Assembly (NCBI GenBank): GCA_956465555.1 | Contig: OY101116.1 | Location: 1,116,001-1,180,000, forward strand | Source: Nitzschia sp. pyKryTriq1 | Lineage: Eukaryota; Bacillariophyta; Bacillariophyceae; Bacillariales; Bacillariaceae | Length of the DNA stretch: 64,000 nt | Reading direction: 5' to 3' | In this document: one piece after another, positions 32,013-41,763 of the stretch | How positions within the stretch are numbered: position 1 is the stretch's first letter | How the letters are laid out: each line of letters starts with the position of its first letter | Notes under the pieces: model-generated | Told to the model about the DNA's origin: nothing | Database searches by the model: none | The model's input: the letters and a program-made list of their open reading frames with translations, nothing else | Made by a program: the position numbers and the translations under genes

Positions 32013-34475
32013 ATGATGACGAGCGTCGTCGTTTGGATCTTTCTGGGATGGAGCCTACACGTCACCCTCGGCTTCTCATCATTTTCGATCCGTTCCAATG
32101 GTGTCGGGTCCTGTCGCAACCTCAACAGTCCATTTTCGATTCGAACCTTCACGTTGCCATCGACAACATCGGCAAAAAAGAATATCCAAGACGAATGGGC
32201 GACAGACGACTCCTCTGTTAACGACGACGACGACGACGACGAAGAAGAAGAAGGATCCACGGAGGGTGCCATGACACAAGAAGACGACGAAGAGCAGCTT
32301 ATTCTTACTTTCATCCAAATGGTGCAAACCACACCAGCTGGACAACTAGAAGTCGACGAAGTGGATTTGCTACGCGAAATCATGGCCCAGTATGCCAGCG
32401 ACAAAACAGGAGCTGTGGCGGATGGCGTTGAGACTGCCTTGGTGGTCGAAACGTTGCTTGGTCGTTTGGTGTCGGAGTGGGAGGTAGCACTTGATACTGG
32501 TGATAAAGAAAAGGAGAAGGCTTTTCGACCGACTTCTCAGGACTTTGAAGTGGCCATCTCTGCGTGGTCAGCTTCTGAAAACCCAGACAAAGTATTCAAA
32601 GTCCTGTCCATTTTATCAGACCAGAGGGAACTCTACATAGAAGATCTCCCATCTGTCCAGCCCACTCTCAGCTCCATGAAAACTATTTTGGACATTCTCG
32701 CGAAATCTCGAGAACGAGGTATCGATAGACGCGCCATTCAGGTCTTTGATAGCCTTGCGGAACTTGGTCTCAGTCCGGACGCTGAAATCTATGGGTTGAT
32801 GGTGACCATTGTTGCGAAAAGCAGAGGCTCGGGGGCCCCAGAACGTGCCGAAAAAATGCTACGCGATGCAGTGCAAAAATTCCCTCCAGGTTTGGTGGAC
32901 GGAAAATTCACTGGAGTGGGTGTGGACGCCTTCAACGCCGTCGTCGTATCCTATGCCAAGAGCGGACAAGAGAATGGCCCAGCGAAAGCACAGGAACTCA
33001 TTGCTTACATGGATCAAGTGGATTCTGAAAATGGTAGCTTTGGTATTTGCAGCCCTAATATCAACACATTCACCTCGTTGATCGATGCCTACTGCCAACA
33101 GAACGAATGGGAATCTGCCACGCAGGCTGACCGTATACTAAACCGGCTGTTGGAGCAGTATCTCGAAGGCAATGAAGACCTTGAACCCAATGTAGCTACA
33201 TGGACTATCGTGATTAATGCATGGGGACGGCTTTCGAAGAAGAACCGAGGTGGAGCTGCTGATAGGGCGGGTAAACTGCTCCGACGCATGGAGGATCTCC
33301 ATCAAGAAGGAAGGATCAGTTGTAAGCCAGACGCCATCACCTACGTGACATGTATGAATGCCTATGCGTTCGCGAGGGGAGGTGAAGATGCAGGGGAAGC
33401 CGAAAAGTTGCTTGAAGAGATGAACGAGCTCTACCTCGATGGGGACGATAGCATGAAGCCTTCTGCTCGATCGGTGCGTGTGGTTGCTGATGCGTGGATC
33501 AAATCAAATGACATGGAGAGTGCAGAACAATTTCTCGATGACTATGAGGACTATCTTTATGAAGGCGATGATACCGACCAAGTCTCAGAAGACACAATCG
33601 ATATGTACCGATCCATGTTGTTTGGGTATACACAGCAAGGCAACATGGAGCGAGCGAGATTCTATCTCAACTTCATGGTTGAGAAATACATGAAGCCGGA
33701 CAATCTTTGTTTTGATCGAATCATCGAGGGATATGCGAAAATTGGAACACCAGACTCCCTAAAACAGTCCCTACATGTTTTCGAGCTCCTTGAGAAATGT
33801 AGACGCAATGGCGACATCAAACCCAATGAACGGGTATATACGTCATTTATCCGAGCTCTTACCAGGGGAAAGGCTACAGATATGCACAAGAAAGCAGAAA
33901 GCTTGCTCAAGCGAATGACCACATTATATGAAGGCGGAAATGAAGGAATCAAACCCACCGTATTCACGTACAATGCTGTATTGAATGCATGTGCCGAAAG
34001 CATTCACATTGAGGGAACCTCTCGGGAAGATGCATTTAAAACGGCGATTCGTGTATTTACCGAGCTACGAAACGGACGAGAACGCTTCGACCACGTGACA
34101 TTTGGAAACATGGTGCGATGCGCTCAACTGCTACCGGAGGGAGAGAAACGTGACAAATATGTTTCTGCTACATTCAAACTATGCTGCGAGAACGGCTTTG
34201 TGAACAACTTTGTGATCCGCGATATTCAGCTTGTGACAGAAGAGGAACAGTGGAGATCTCTCTTGAACTTTCCGAAAGGAGAACCGGAGATGGAACTTTT
34301 GCCCAGCAGCTGGAGCTATGGGATTGAGCAAGCCAAGCGTACTCGTAGCGAGTCTTCCTTTCATGGTGGTGGCTACGGCCAGAATAGAAACCGTGGTGGT
34401 AGAGATAATGCGGGTGGCGGTCGAGGCGATTCGGGTCGAAGACCACAGCGTGAAAGAACCAATGATTGGCGGTGA
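32013..34475 (+). CDS. Pentatricopeptide-repeat protein, organelle-targeted
   Basis: Predicted 820-residue PPR protein. Two adjacent ATGs open the frame at 32013. The N-terminus MMTSVVVWIFLGWSLHVTLGFSSFSIRS is a signal peptide followed by a Phe-containing junction, favouring plastid import. An acidic run of Asp and Glu codons (GACGAC...GAAGAA, about 32222-32256) follows. Tandem helical repeats occupy about residues 180-690, for example PTLSSMKTILDILAKS, DAEIYGLMVTIVAKS, NINTFTSLIDAYCQ, NVATWTIVINAWGRLS and PTVFTYNAVLNACAES, with the usual N/T-Y-N type residues. The C-terminus is a Gly/Arg/Asn-rich tail (GGGYGQNRNRGGRDN), a general RNA-binding feature. Expected role: sequence-specific binding and maturation of organellar transcripts. 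Confidence 0.9.
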   Translation: MMTSVVVWIFLGWSLHVTLGFSSFSIRSNGVGSCRNLNSPFSIRTFTLPSTTSAKKNIQDEWATDDSSVNDDDDDDEEEEGSTEGAMTQEDDEEQLILTFIQMVQTTPAGQLEVDEVDLLREIMAQYASDKTGAVADGVETALVVETLLGRLVSEWEVALDTGDKEKEKAFRPTSQDFEVAISAWSASENPDKVFKVLSILSDQRELYIEDLPSVQPTLSSMKTILDILAKSRERGIDRRAIQVFDSLAELGLSPDAEIYGLMVTIVAKSRGSGAPERAEKMLRDAVQKFPPGLVDGKFTGVGVDAFNAVVVSYAKSGQENGPAKAQELIAYMDQVDSENGSFGICSPNINTFTSLIDAYCQQNEWESATQADRILNRLLEQYLEGNEDLEPNVATWTIVINAWGRLSKKNRGGAADRAGKLLRRMEDLHQEGRISCKPDAITYVTCMNAYAFARGGEDAGEAEKLLEEMNELYLDGDDSMKPSARSVRVVADAWIKSNDMESAEQFLDDYEDYLYEGDDTDQVSEDTIDMYRSMLFGYTQQGNMERARFYLNFMVEKYMKPDNLCFDRIIEGYAKIGTPDSLKQSLHVFELLEKCRRNGDIKPNERVYTSFIRALTRGKATDMHKKAESLLKRMTTLYEGGNEGIKPTVFTYNAVLNACAESIHIEGTSREDAFKTAIRVFTELRNGRERFDHVTFGNMVRCAQLLPEGEKRDKYVSATFKLCCENGFVNNFVIRDIQLVTEEEQWRSLLNFPKGEPEMELLPSSWSYGIEQAKRTRSESSFHGGGYGQNRNRGGRDNAGGGRGDSGRRPQRERTNDWR

Positions 34476-34709
34476 TCACGTCACAGACAATGAAATACTG
34501 TAATATCTCCTACTAGCTAAACTACTTCGTGCCCGAGAAATGTTCATTGACCTGTCGTCCTGTTTTTCGTTTTAACAATGTATCATTAGATCACAGATAT
34601 TGCTGATGTACAATTATTGCCTGGAAGCTGTCTCAACCACTGATTAGCAAATGATTTGTCAGTAAAAACAACCGGCGTATTCCTTCCTTTCTAGGTATTT
34701 GTGGCGTCA

Positions 34710-35406
34710 CTATTTCTGCTCTCCCCCCTTTTCTTTTGTCATGTGCTGTACAGCGAATGCACCCACGTTGAAGAGTCCATGCCCAAGTCCAGTGATTCCC
34801 TTCCCAACGGCATCGATGGCAGCCCGACCCAAAGCACCCTGTGGATCAGCCAGCATTGCATGTCTATCATATCGTTGTCGCGTTTTCTTGTCAGTCAAAA
34901 TTTCATAGGAAAGCTTGATCCGCTCCCACTCTTCTCGCACATCATCCAGATTATTGCTGTATGATATGAAGATATTCATACCGTGAGATCACCAGTACTC
35001 GCAGACGAGAACACTACTATCCCGCATATAAGGGCGCCTTTACTCACCATTTACCGGGCAAAATATCTCGATGTCGGACACCATCTGGGTGGTATCGCCT
35101 GGAAAGCGTAATATAAGCATGTCGAATTTCGGATCGCTCTGCATCTCGTGAAACCTTGAGTACCGCATAAGGGTTGACAACCTCACCACTATGAGTGCAA
35201 AACTCCTCCAAAAGAAAATGGCTTGGCTTTTCGTCGCGGTAGGCCCTCGCTGTGGCGGTCATTCGAGCCCCTGTAACGGAAATGCGACCCCTCGATCCAC
35301 TTGAATGCCAAATGTTCTTCGGGAGAATAACGTTCTGAAACGCCAGCAGGCCATTGAAACTCGCCAAAGCAAGCAAAATTGAGAAAAGGGACGATGTCCA
35401 GGGCAT
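34710..35406 (-). CDS. DnaJ-domain protein, plastid-targeted, two exons
   Basis: Predicted 201-residue J-domain co-chaperone. Exons are 35048-35406 and 34710-34956. The 91-bp intron starts GTGAGT and ends ATACAG, and the junction restores LPGKCNNLDDVREEWERI in frame. The J domain spans about residues 78-150 with HPD at 106-108 (RRYHPDGV) and ends SYEILTDKKTRQRYDRH. A longer-than-usual insert (VRHRDILPGKCNNLDDV) separates helix II from III. The N-terminus MPWTSSLFSILLALASFNGLLAFQNV is a signal peptide with an AFQ junction, predicting plastid import. The C-terminal tail is Gly/Ala-rich (AIDAVGKGITGLGHGLFNVGAFAVQ) and may associate with membrane. Partner Hsp70 is inferred. It is divergent from the thioredoxin-like gene. 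Confidence 0.85.
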
Positions 35407-35939
35407 GGTGAATAATATTATGTTTTGGACGTATGATTACAATTTTTTGATGATGGCAATCAAAATAATGCCGTTGCTATCCGATACCTGATAGCTCCAG
35501 TTGAAATAATGATAATGCCGGGATGTCAACCGAACGGAGCACAATATCGATGATTGGGTGTTTCATGTCTGCGATTATTCTCGATGATGTTCGATCTTCG
35601 AAGGACAAAAAATGCAACGCACTACATATGTACTTTGGAAAATAACGGTAAAAAATGGCCATATGGCAGGGTTCGCCACGACTATTCGCCTAAGTTTGGC
35701 GGGAAACGCAATCACACTCGCGTATCGTTGCCATCAACATCGGCACAACATGTCAACATCAACCGCCAACCACCAAACGATGATACTCTACGAGGACTCG
35801 TAGAAGTCTGCCTTTCGAGCTCCAATCGTCACAACATAGTCGACCCTTTCATTCCTGTCAGTGAATATAAAATCCTTTTGTTTTACAAGGCAAAATCTAC
35901 TAAACAATTCCCATACGCTTCAGAGCAAAGTGCAGTAGG
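35407..35939. other. Divergent promoter region of DnaJ and thioredoxin-like genes
   Basis: No gene supported. An open frame across it has no family resemblance. Only one GTAC unit was seen. Confidence 0.4.
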
Positions 35940-36681
35940 ATGCGTGCATTTACCCTGCAAGTAGTAAGCTGCTGCTTGTTTCTTGCGATCATCCCCCTAC
36001 TATCAGCGGAGGGGCGAAACAGCATCTCGTTCGGAATTCGTTCAACGGTTGCCAAGAGAAATGATATGATATGGCCAAAATATATGCGTTTGAAGAAGAA
36101 TCGGCTCCCTTGCCAACAACTCTCTTCATGGTGTTCTCTTCGGGGCGGCCATGGGGATCAAGTTCTCAAGGTAAGCAAGCGATGCCATTCTTCGGCCATT
36201 CTACGCGGGTCGAGGACCCCGAACGAATGTGACACTCGACTCAACAATGTTTCTATTTGAATTGTAACCGTAGCAAATAACGGATCTGGAAGAAGTCGAA
36301 GCATTGGTGCAACATGAAAACCACAAGGAGGGAAGCTTGATTTTACTGGAATTCCTTGCGGAGGATTGCGACGAGTGTCGTCGTATGGAGCCGATTCTGA
36401 CCGAATGGGTTCGTTCGCAGCCCTCCGAAGCACGTGCTTCGCGTGTGATCCCTGTTCGAATCATTCTAAATGATGTTTATGATGCTATTGCTGAAAACTA
36501 TCAAGTGACGAAATGGCCGGCTTACCTATTTATTAAGCAGGGCGTCGTCCAGCTGGAACTTGTGGGCGCCAATGTTGCCGAAGCCACTCTCGTTGACTGG
36601 ATCCAATTGCTCACACCAAAATCACCTTCTACCAACGACCATGGGATCACGCACGAGGATGAAAACAAGTCGAATGAGTAA
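35940..36681 (+). CDS. Secretory-pathway or plastid thioredoxin-like protein, two exons
   Basis: Predicted 212-residue protein. Exons are 35940-36170 and 36274-36681. The 103-bp intron starts GTAAGC and ends CCGTAG, and both exons are in phase 0. The N-terminus MRAFTLQVVSCCLFLAIIPLLSAEG is a signal peptide. From residue 78 a thioredoxin fold can be followed: LILLEFLAEDCDECRRMEPIL with a CDEC active site (109-112), and KWPAYLFIKQG with the cis-proline. The motif is CxxC but not the usual CGPC or CGHC, which would alter redox potential. No plastid Phe motif follows the signal peptide directly, so ER or secretory location is as likely as a plastid compartment. The acidic tail HEDENKSNE is not an ER-retention signal. 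Confidence 0.75.
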
Positions 36682-36965
36682 TGGATGCATGATTTTCCAA
36701 AAATCTTAATTCGCGTCAGTTGCCAGTCGTGAGAATAATTTTATCGGAACTCGCACAACGGAAATTGACGATTGAGGAGGAGGAGTTAAGTTAATCGTTC
36801 AAACGAGTATACTGAAACAATCCAAGCAACATGCAACCACATCAGTTCATTCCTTTCCTCAATCAATGCTCACTTTATTGTGGAAGGAAAAACGAGAGAG
36901 GAGACCTTTCTTGGACCTATATTTTTTAATCACAACAAATCGCTACCAGCACCATCGCCACTACC

Positions 36966-37280
36966 ATGAGCGCAAACGGTCACAGCGACCAAATTTATCT
37001 GGTGATGCATGTGAAGCGCCCCACCTATTCCATGTACTGTCCTGATAATGTCTGCAGTGAGCTCATCAACACTGTCAATACCATGGTGATTGGAGTGTAC
37101 AAGAGTCGACACAAGGCGAACGAGGCAGCTCGGGAATATTTTTTCAAAACGTTGGAATACCAAGACAGTGGTGACAGTGACGAAGATGACTATTATTTCG
37201 GCGCAGTGGAGAATGGAGGAGGTTGTGGTACATGGGACGAAGAGGTTTATGTGCAACCCCACGGCCTGCTTGAAGACTAA
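36966..37280 (+). CDS. Small conserved-looking hypothetical protein
   Basis: A 104-residue acidic product from ATG 36966 in a good context (CTACCATGAG). It reads MSANGHSDQIYLVMHVKRPTYSMYCPDNVCSELINTVNTMVIGVYKSRHKANEAAREYF, with an alternating hydrophobic pattern that suggests a small alpha/beta fold, and an acidic middle (SGDSDEDDYYFG). No targeting signal, membrane span or recognised family was seen. The intact frame and balanced composition argue that it is real. It converges with PMP3 about 450 bp away. Confidence 0.5.
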   Translation: MSANGHSDQIYLVMHVKRPTYSMYCPDNVCSELINTVNTMVIGVYKSRHKANEAAREYFFKTLEYQDSGDSDEDDYYFGAVENGGGCGTWDEEVYVQPHGLLED

Positions 37281-37726
37281 AACTGATGGATATCCCGAGT
37301 CATTGACTGTGAAGCTCCATTCACCGACTGCTTCATTGCTGCTCCCTTGCAAGCGTATGGTTTGGGTTACGGCCTTAACATTAATGTAAACGAGTATTGC
37401 ACAATCAATTCACTAAATCGAATAGTTTGGTCTTTCGTGTTGCTCGATTCGTTTTCTCCCACATGGCATCAATCACCAAATTACGATTCCAAGCAACTGC
37501 AACTATATTTTTCTTAACTTTTTCAATTCTGCAATCATTTTCCAATCTTCAAGGACTCAACAGACATACATGTCAAATGAGCCTCCCACCACCAACGATG
37601 ACTTGATTGACTAGGCCGAAGAATCCTCATCAACCATTCCTATGACAATGCCTCGAATTCGTGTACATTATCATGACAGACAGATAGAGAACAGTCCCAG
37701 TCTCACTGACACCCCACCACATTCCA
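37281..37726. other. Convergent intergenic region
   Basis: No gene, GTAC tract or CTAG tract seen. Presumably the 3' regions of the hypothetical and PMP3 genes. Confidence 0.4.
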
Positions 37727-37912
37727 TTACTTCAAAACCACCCAGAGAGCATGGAGAATACCAGGAATCCATAAGAAACAACAGAGAAGAATATTCAACC
37801 AAAAGTGCATGCCACAATGTTCGCCGGCGAGGAAGACGGCCAGAGGCGGAAGGAGGATTGCCAGGATGATCAGGATCACTTGCGAGCAGGCGCTATTGTC
37901 ATCTTGCGCCAT
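37727..37912 (-). CDS. PMP3/UPF0057 stress-induced small hydrophobic protein
   Basis: A 61-residue proteolipid with the diagnostic Pmp3 pattern: QVILIILAILLPPLAVFLAGEHCGMHFWLNILLCCFLWIPGILHALWVVL. It has two transmembrane helices joined by a short loop containing the Cys-Gly signature. Members (yeast Pmp3, plant RCI2, bacterial YqaE) sit in the plasma membrane and influence membrane potential and salt or cold tolerance. Length is typical, it has one exon, and the start at 37912 fits the family start. It is divergent from the D-glutamate cyclase gene. Confidence 0.95.
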   Translation of the reverse strand: MAQDDNSACSQVILIILAILLPPLAVFLAGEHCGMHFWLNILLCCFLWIPGILHALWVVLK

Positions 37913-38555
37913 GATGATGTTGGTTGTCGTAGATCTCTTTTCTCTTTAAAGAGAGATTTGGTGATAACGAAGGGGGAACTTGTTGGAATACACTTTGGAA
38001 AGAGTGTTGGATAGCTTTGTCTTTCAAGTTGTGTTGCCAATGAACATCAAAAACATCCAGCGTCCGCAGCGATCATTGATGGAGATGGACATGAGAAGCG
38101 CGAGAGGCTTCTACACTTCAATACTACTACTGTACTGTGTACAAACCTCTGGCGAGAAGCCGGTGCTCCCACTGGTATCCACGATTCAAAGTGGGATGGT
38201 ACAAAGTCTACGTCTCGAGTTCTACAGGTACAGTACGAGTACACCACCATACCGGTACAGTAGAACATGTACAGTCCAGTAGAACAGATTTCAGTCGTGA
38301 CCTATCCTCACCGCAGTGCGCGACGTGCGAGCACCACGTACTAAAGTAGTCTCGATATATTATCGTATCTTGCGAAGAACGGCCTCATCCTACCGGTACT
38401 GTACATAGTCTGTCTGCATGTACGCGTGCAGTTCGTGGATTTGGATCTCGCATGCAAATCAAAATGCCAAAAATTAGTGCCGCTGCGCGGTGCGTGGTAC
38501 AGCACAGTACTTGTACCTATTTATACCTCTCTCTACTAGCTAGAGTGTGTGCCTG
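37913..38555. repeat. Divergent intergenic with GTAC tracts
   Basis: No gene seen. GTAC-rich stretches lie at 38220-38282 (ACAGGTACAGTACGAGTACACC) and 38393-38412, with more units near 38500-38515. It is bounded on the right by the hAT-type MITE. Confidence 0.6.
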
Positions 38556-38874
38556 TAGTGTTCTGGAAAATATGGATTCCATATTTCGGCCATTATTTCA
38601 GAAAATATGGAAGGAAATATGGAAAAAATATGGAAATATTAACGCGTGTTCTACCGTGTTAAATATTTAACACGTTAGGAACCCGTAGTAAGTATTTACT
38701 AGTAAACCCACGCAGTAAATATTTAATACGGTAGAAACACGTGATAAATATTTAACACGGTAGAAACACACCATAAAAGTTAAGTACCAGACCAAGTAGG
38801 ATGCTACGTAGTTCCATATTTTTTCCATATTCGGGCCTCATGACTTCCATATTTTCCAGAACACTATGTGCCTG
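38548..38874. mobile_element. hAT-type MITE with 8-bp target-site duplication
   Basis: Element 38556-38866 (311 bp) has 20- to 21-bp perfect terminal inverted repeats reading TAGTGTTCTGGAAAATATGG inward. It is flanked immediately by the direct repeat TGTGCCTG at 38548-38555 and 38867-38874. An 8-bp duplication plus TIRs beginning TAGTG are the diagnostics of hAT-family transposition. The interior is AT-rich, non-coding and carries several degenerate copies of AAATATTTAACACGGTAGAAACAC and of ATATGGAA. The intact duplication and TIRs suggest a fairly recent insertion. It ends 54 bp before the D-glutamate cyclase start codon, counting from the end of the duplication. Confidence 0.9.
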
Positions 38875-38927
38875 CACATCTGACACAAATTTTTGTGCAG
38901 ACGCCCTTCTCGTACCTCGTCTCTCGA

Positions 38928-39995
38928 ATGAAAAGCCTCCTGTTTCTATTGTTGTTGGTTGCATCCATTGAACTACTCTTCGTTATCGAAGGAGGAAACG
39001 CAACGAAAGCTCCCTACAATCCATCATCATCATCATCATCTTCGACCATGTCTAACAACGGATACGATGCCATTCAAGATGTGATTGGAACTGACGCTGG
39101 AGATCGCGGTATGAAGTCGCTGATTGTTCCTGGAGATTTGGAAAGGGCTGCCAAACTAGTAGCTGATTTACACGTCCCTTCGACTGTGATTGTCCTGTCG
39201 GGTTTTCCTTGCTGTGTCAATGAATCGCCGCCCTCGGAAACGGACGGTCCTCCAGGAACCTTTGCAATTGCACGCGCAGTCGCCTCGCTGGGTCACAAGG
39301 TGATTGTGGTGACGGAGTCTTGCAACGAGGCTGTATTTGGTGCCGCCTTCAAGGATTTAGTGCTACCTCAAGACTGTGGATCAGTCAGCATGGAAATTTT
39401 TCCTTCTACCTTCTCCGATCTAGACGAAAATCGCTTTATGGATCTGGCCGAATCTTGTCAACTTTTGATTGCCTGTGAGCGAGCGGGGCCTGGGAAGGAC
39501 GGAATCTGCTACACCATGAGAGGCATCAATATGAATGAAAAGGGACTAATCGGTCCGCTGCATCGTCTTGTCAAAGACTGCAATTCTCCCTTTATTGCCA
39601 TTGGCGACGGAGGGAATGAACTAGGCATGGGCAAAGTCATAGATAAGATTGTCAACAACCCAAAGATTTCCAATGGAGACAAGATTGGCTGCGTCGTGCC
39701 CGCCGACTATCTCATCGCAGCCAGTGTTTCCAACTGGGGTGGCTACGCCCTCGCGGCCGCCATTGCCTTGGCAGTATTGCAGGAAAAGGCAGGTGATCCG
39801 TCCCATTGGATAGGTCGTTGCCTGCCCACCGAAAGTGAAGAGGTCGATCTTCTCAATCGATGCGTGGCGGTAGGATGCCGTGATGGCGTAAGCGGGAAAG
39901 TAGAGGCCACCGTTGACGGGATGCCACTCGAAACCAGTATGAAATGTCTTCGTGATATTCGACAAGCGGCCATGTGGGCTGCAGCGCTATCATAA
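38928..39995 (+). CDS. D-glutamate cyclase domain protein (DGLUCY/DUF4392)
   Basis: Predicted 355-residue protein matching the D-glutamate cyclase domain that in mammals (DGLUCY) converts D-glutamate to 5-oxo-D-proline. Recognisable blocks are TVIVLSGFPC near the N-terminus of the domain, ETDGPPGTFAIARAVASLGHKV, LLIACERAGPGKDGICYTMRGINM, and FIAIGDGGNELGMGKVIDKI with the Gly/Asn-rich acidic core. The C-terminal block is CVVPADYLIAASVSNWGGYALAAAIA. The first ATG of the frame is 38928. It gives a hydrophobic leader, MKSLLFLLLLVASIELLFVIEGGNA, that acts as signal peptide or organelle presequence, then a serine run encoded by TCATCA repeats. The mitochondrial site in animals cannot be assumed here. 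A hAT-type MITE lies in its immediate upstream region. Confidence 0.85.
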   Translation: MKSLLFLLLLVASIELLFVIEGGNATKAPYNPSSSSSSSTMSNNGYDAIQDVIGTDAGDRGMKSLIVPGDLERAAKLVADLHVPSTVIVLSGFPCCVNESPPSETDGPPGTFAIARAVASLGHKVIVVTESCNEAVFGAAFKDLVLPQDCGSVSMEIFPSTFSDLDENRFMDLAESCQLLIACERAGPGKDGICYTMRGINMNEKGLIGPLHRLVKDCNSPFIAIGDGGNELGMGKVIDKIVNNPKISNGDKIGCVVPADYLIAASVSNWGGYALAAAIALAVLQEKAGDPSHWIGRCLPTESEEVDLLNRCVAVGCRDGVSGKVEATVDGMPLETSMKCLRDIRQAAMWAAALS

Positions 39996-40452
39996 AAAAG
40001 AAGGCAAGGTGAGGAGGAAGACTTTCAAATAACATTAGGTCACGACCAAGAACAAAGATTCTGCTACTGTACCGTTCATCTTGTATGCTAGGAGGCTCTC
40101 CTGTAAATCTTTCTCTGCTCTGGTAAGAGATGCAAAGCATAAAGTAGTGGTTGCATGGTACTGGTACTGTAGACGACTCTCTACCGATAGTAGAGTATGA
40201 GTAGTGAGTTCTGTACCGGTACGGGATGGTCGGGAAGAAATGGTCGAGTCGATGTAGTCAACTACCCCGAAACGGCGGCGTTGGTGCGCGTGGCGCCGAA
40301 CAAAATCGCAATACAGCTGTATCCTCAATTTGCCGACCATACAGTATCATACGGTAGATGCTACCGTAGATGCCATCAGAACCACCTCTCCCTTTCACCT
40401 TCCAGTACTGGTAGCATTTTGGCAACTCACATGTACTTCTGAATTCGATAAT
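39996..40452. repeat. Intergenic with CTAG-like and GTAC units
   Basis: No gene seen. CTCTACCGATAGTAGAGTATGAG lies at about 40178-40200 on the 3' side of the cyclase gene. GTAC units at 40158-40170 and 40214-40222 (TGTACCGGTACGG) lie upstream of MDP-1. Confidence 0.5.
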
Positions 40453-41093
40453 ATGAAATATGATAAGATTCTCGCCGTGTTTGACCTCGACTACACAGTA
40501 TGGCAGCCCGAAATGTATCAACTCTACGGAAAGCCACATTATGTGCGAGCACCCGAAGAACTGTCGCCATTTGAATTGAATGAGGCCAAGACCATAAAGG
40601 AAGGGATGATACTCAAGGACATGGGTGGATCACCTATGCGTGTTTTTCATGGAGCGTAAGTCATATTTCCTGGAAAGAGTAACCAAGTAGTCGGCTCACT
40701 TTCTCTGGTTTTCCTTCTAATATAACAAGTTCCGTGGCTTTGGCAGAGATCAATAAATTCCGAGGCGAAGGGCTGGATATTCGGGCTGCAGTCGCATCCA
40801 GAACAGATGAACCCGGTTGGGCGAAATTCTGTATGGACAATCTTGTCGTTGAGGACGGAGCAACGCTCAGCAAATGTTTTGGAAGTCGAGTCGAGATTTC
40901 GTTTGACAACAAAAAGTATCATTTTCGTCGGCTCCACAAAACGACAGGAATCCCGTTCGAGCAAATGATTTTCTTTGACAACGAGTATGGAAATATCAAA
41001 TCTGTGGCATCCCTGGGTGTCAAATGTATTTATACTCCAGACGGGATGAAAAAGGAACATTGGGAAGAAGCAAAGAAGGCCTTCGAACTATGA
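40453..41093 (+). CDS. Magnesium-dependent phosphatase-1-like HAD enzyme, two exons
   Basis: Predicted 188-residue MDP-1 family HAD phosphatase, a fructosamine-6-phosphate or protein-tyrosine phosphatase in the literature. Exons are 40453-40655 and 40730-41093. The 74-bp intron starts GTAAGT and ends AACAAG, and the splice restores FHGASVALAEIN. HAD motif I is FDLDYTVWQ (nucleophile Asp and DxDxT acid/base), motif II is ASRTDEPGWA, and motif III/IV is MIFFDNEYGNIKSVASLGV. Length and motif spacing match human MDP-1 (176 residues). No targeting signal was seen, so it is probably cytosolic. Confidence 0.9.
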
Positions 41094-41763
41094 TTTTGTT
41101 CGGTGCAAAGATGATATGGTCTCTCGATCATCCCAGCGGCTTGCTGTGGATCACCTGACGTAAAGAAGATACAACATTGGAATGAATGTTCAAACTATGC
41201 TGCTTTCAGTCAGCCGCCAATGACTCTGCTTCGTAGATGTTTTTTGGTCCCTCTCAGTTTTCACAGATTTTACAAAGAGGCTTATGAATATGAGTCCTCT
41301 CAAGTAGACTACGTAAGAGTACTTCGTAATCTATTGTAGCAAAATCTCTCATTACGCTGCTTCCTCTAGCTAGACTATAGATCTCTACTATAGATCTCTC
41401 TACTAGATAGATACGCATAGGAATATTAGACGACGATGAATGATGATATGATGGCAACGTCGACGACGACCGACCGACAGGTGGAACATTCGACCACTTT
41501 GACCGGTCTTTGGGCCCATGCGGCGGGAATGGTCAAACTAATCCAACAACCAACAATTTCTCTTACGCGCGGTTTCGTTCTCTCCAACAACAACCGCAAC
41601 CAACAACCAACGATGAGATCTTCGGACTTCGGACTTCGAACTTCGGCAACGTTTTGCGGTTGCCTCATTGTCACCAATAGAATCAGTACCCCCTGTTACC
41701 TCGGTACACCGCATTTGTCGAGTCGAGCCGAGTCTTTCACAGCTTGAATTGGAGTCGTCGAGA
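41094..41763. repeat. Intergenic with CTAG-type tract 3' of MDP-1
   Basis: No gene seen. 41295-41415 is rich in CTAG and self-complementary units (CTCTAGCTAGACTATAGATCTC, ATAGATCTCTCTACTAGATAG). 41600-41650 is a TTCGGACTTCGGACTTCGAACTTCGG-type short tandem repeat just upstream of msrB. Confidence 0.55.

Noticed and set aside
35554-35964. 136-codon plus-strand open frame upstream of the thioredoxin-like gene
   Set aside because: Overlaps the real start region in another frame and has no targeting signal, domain or codon pattern.
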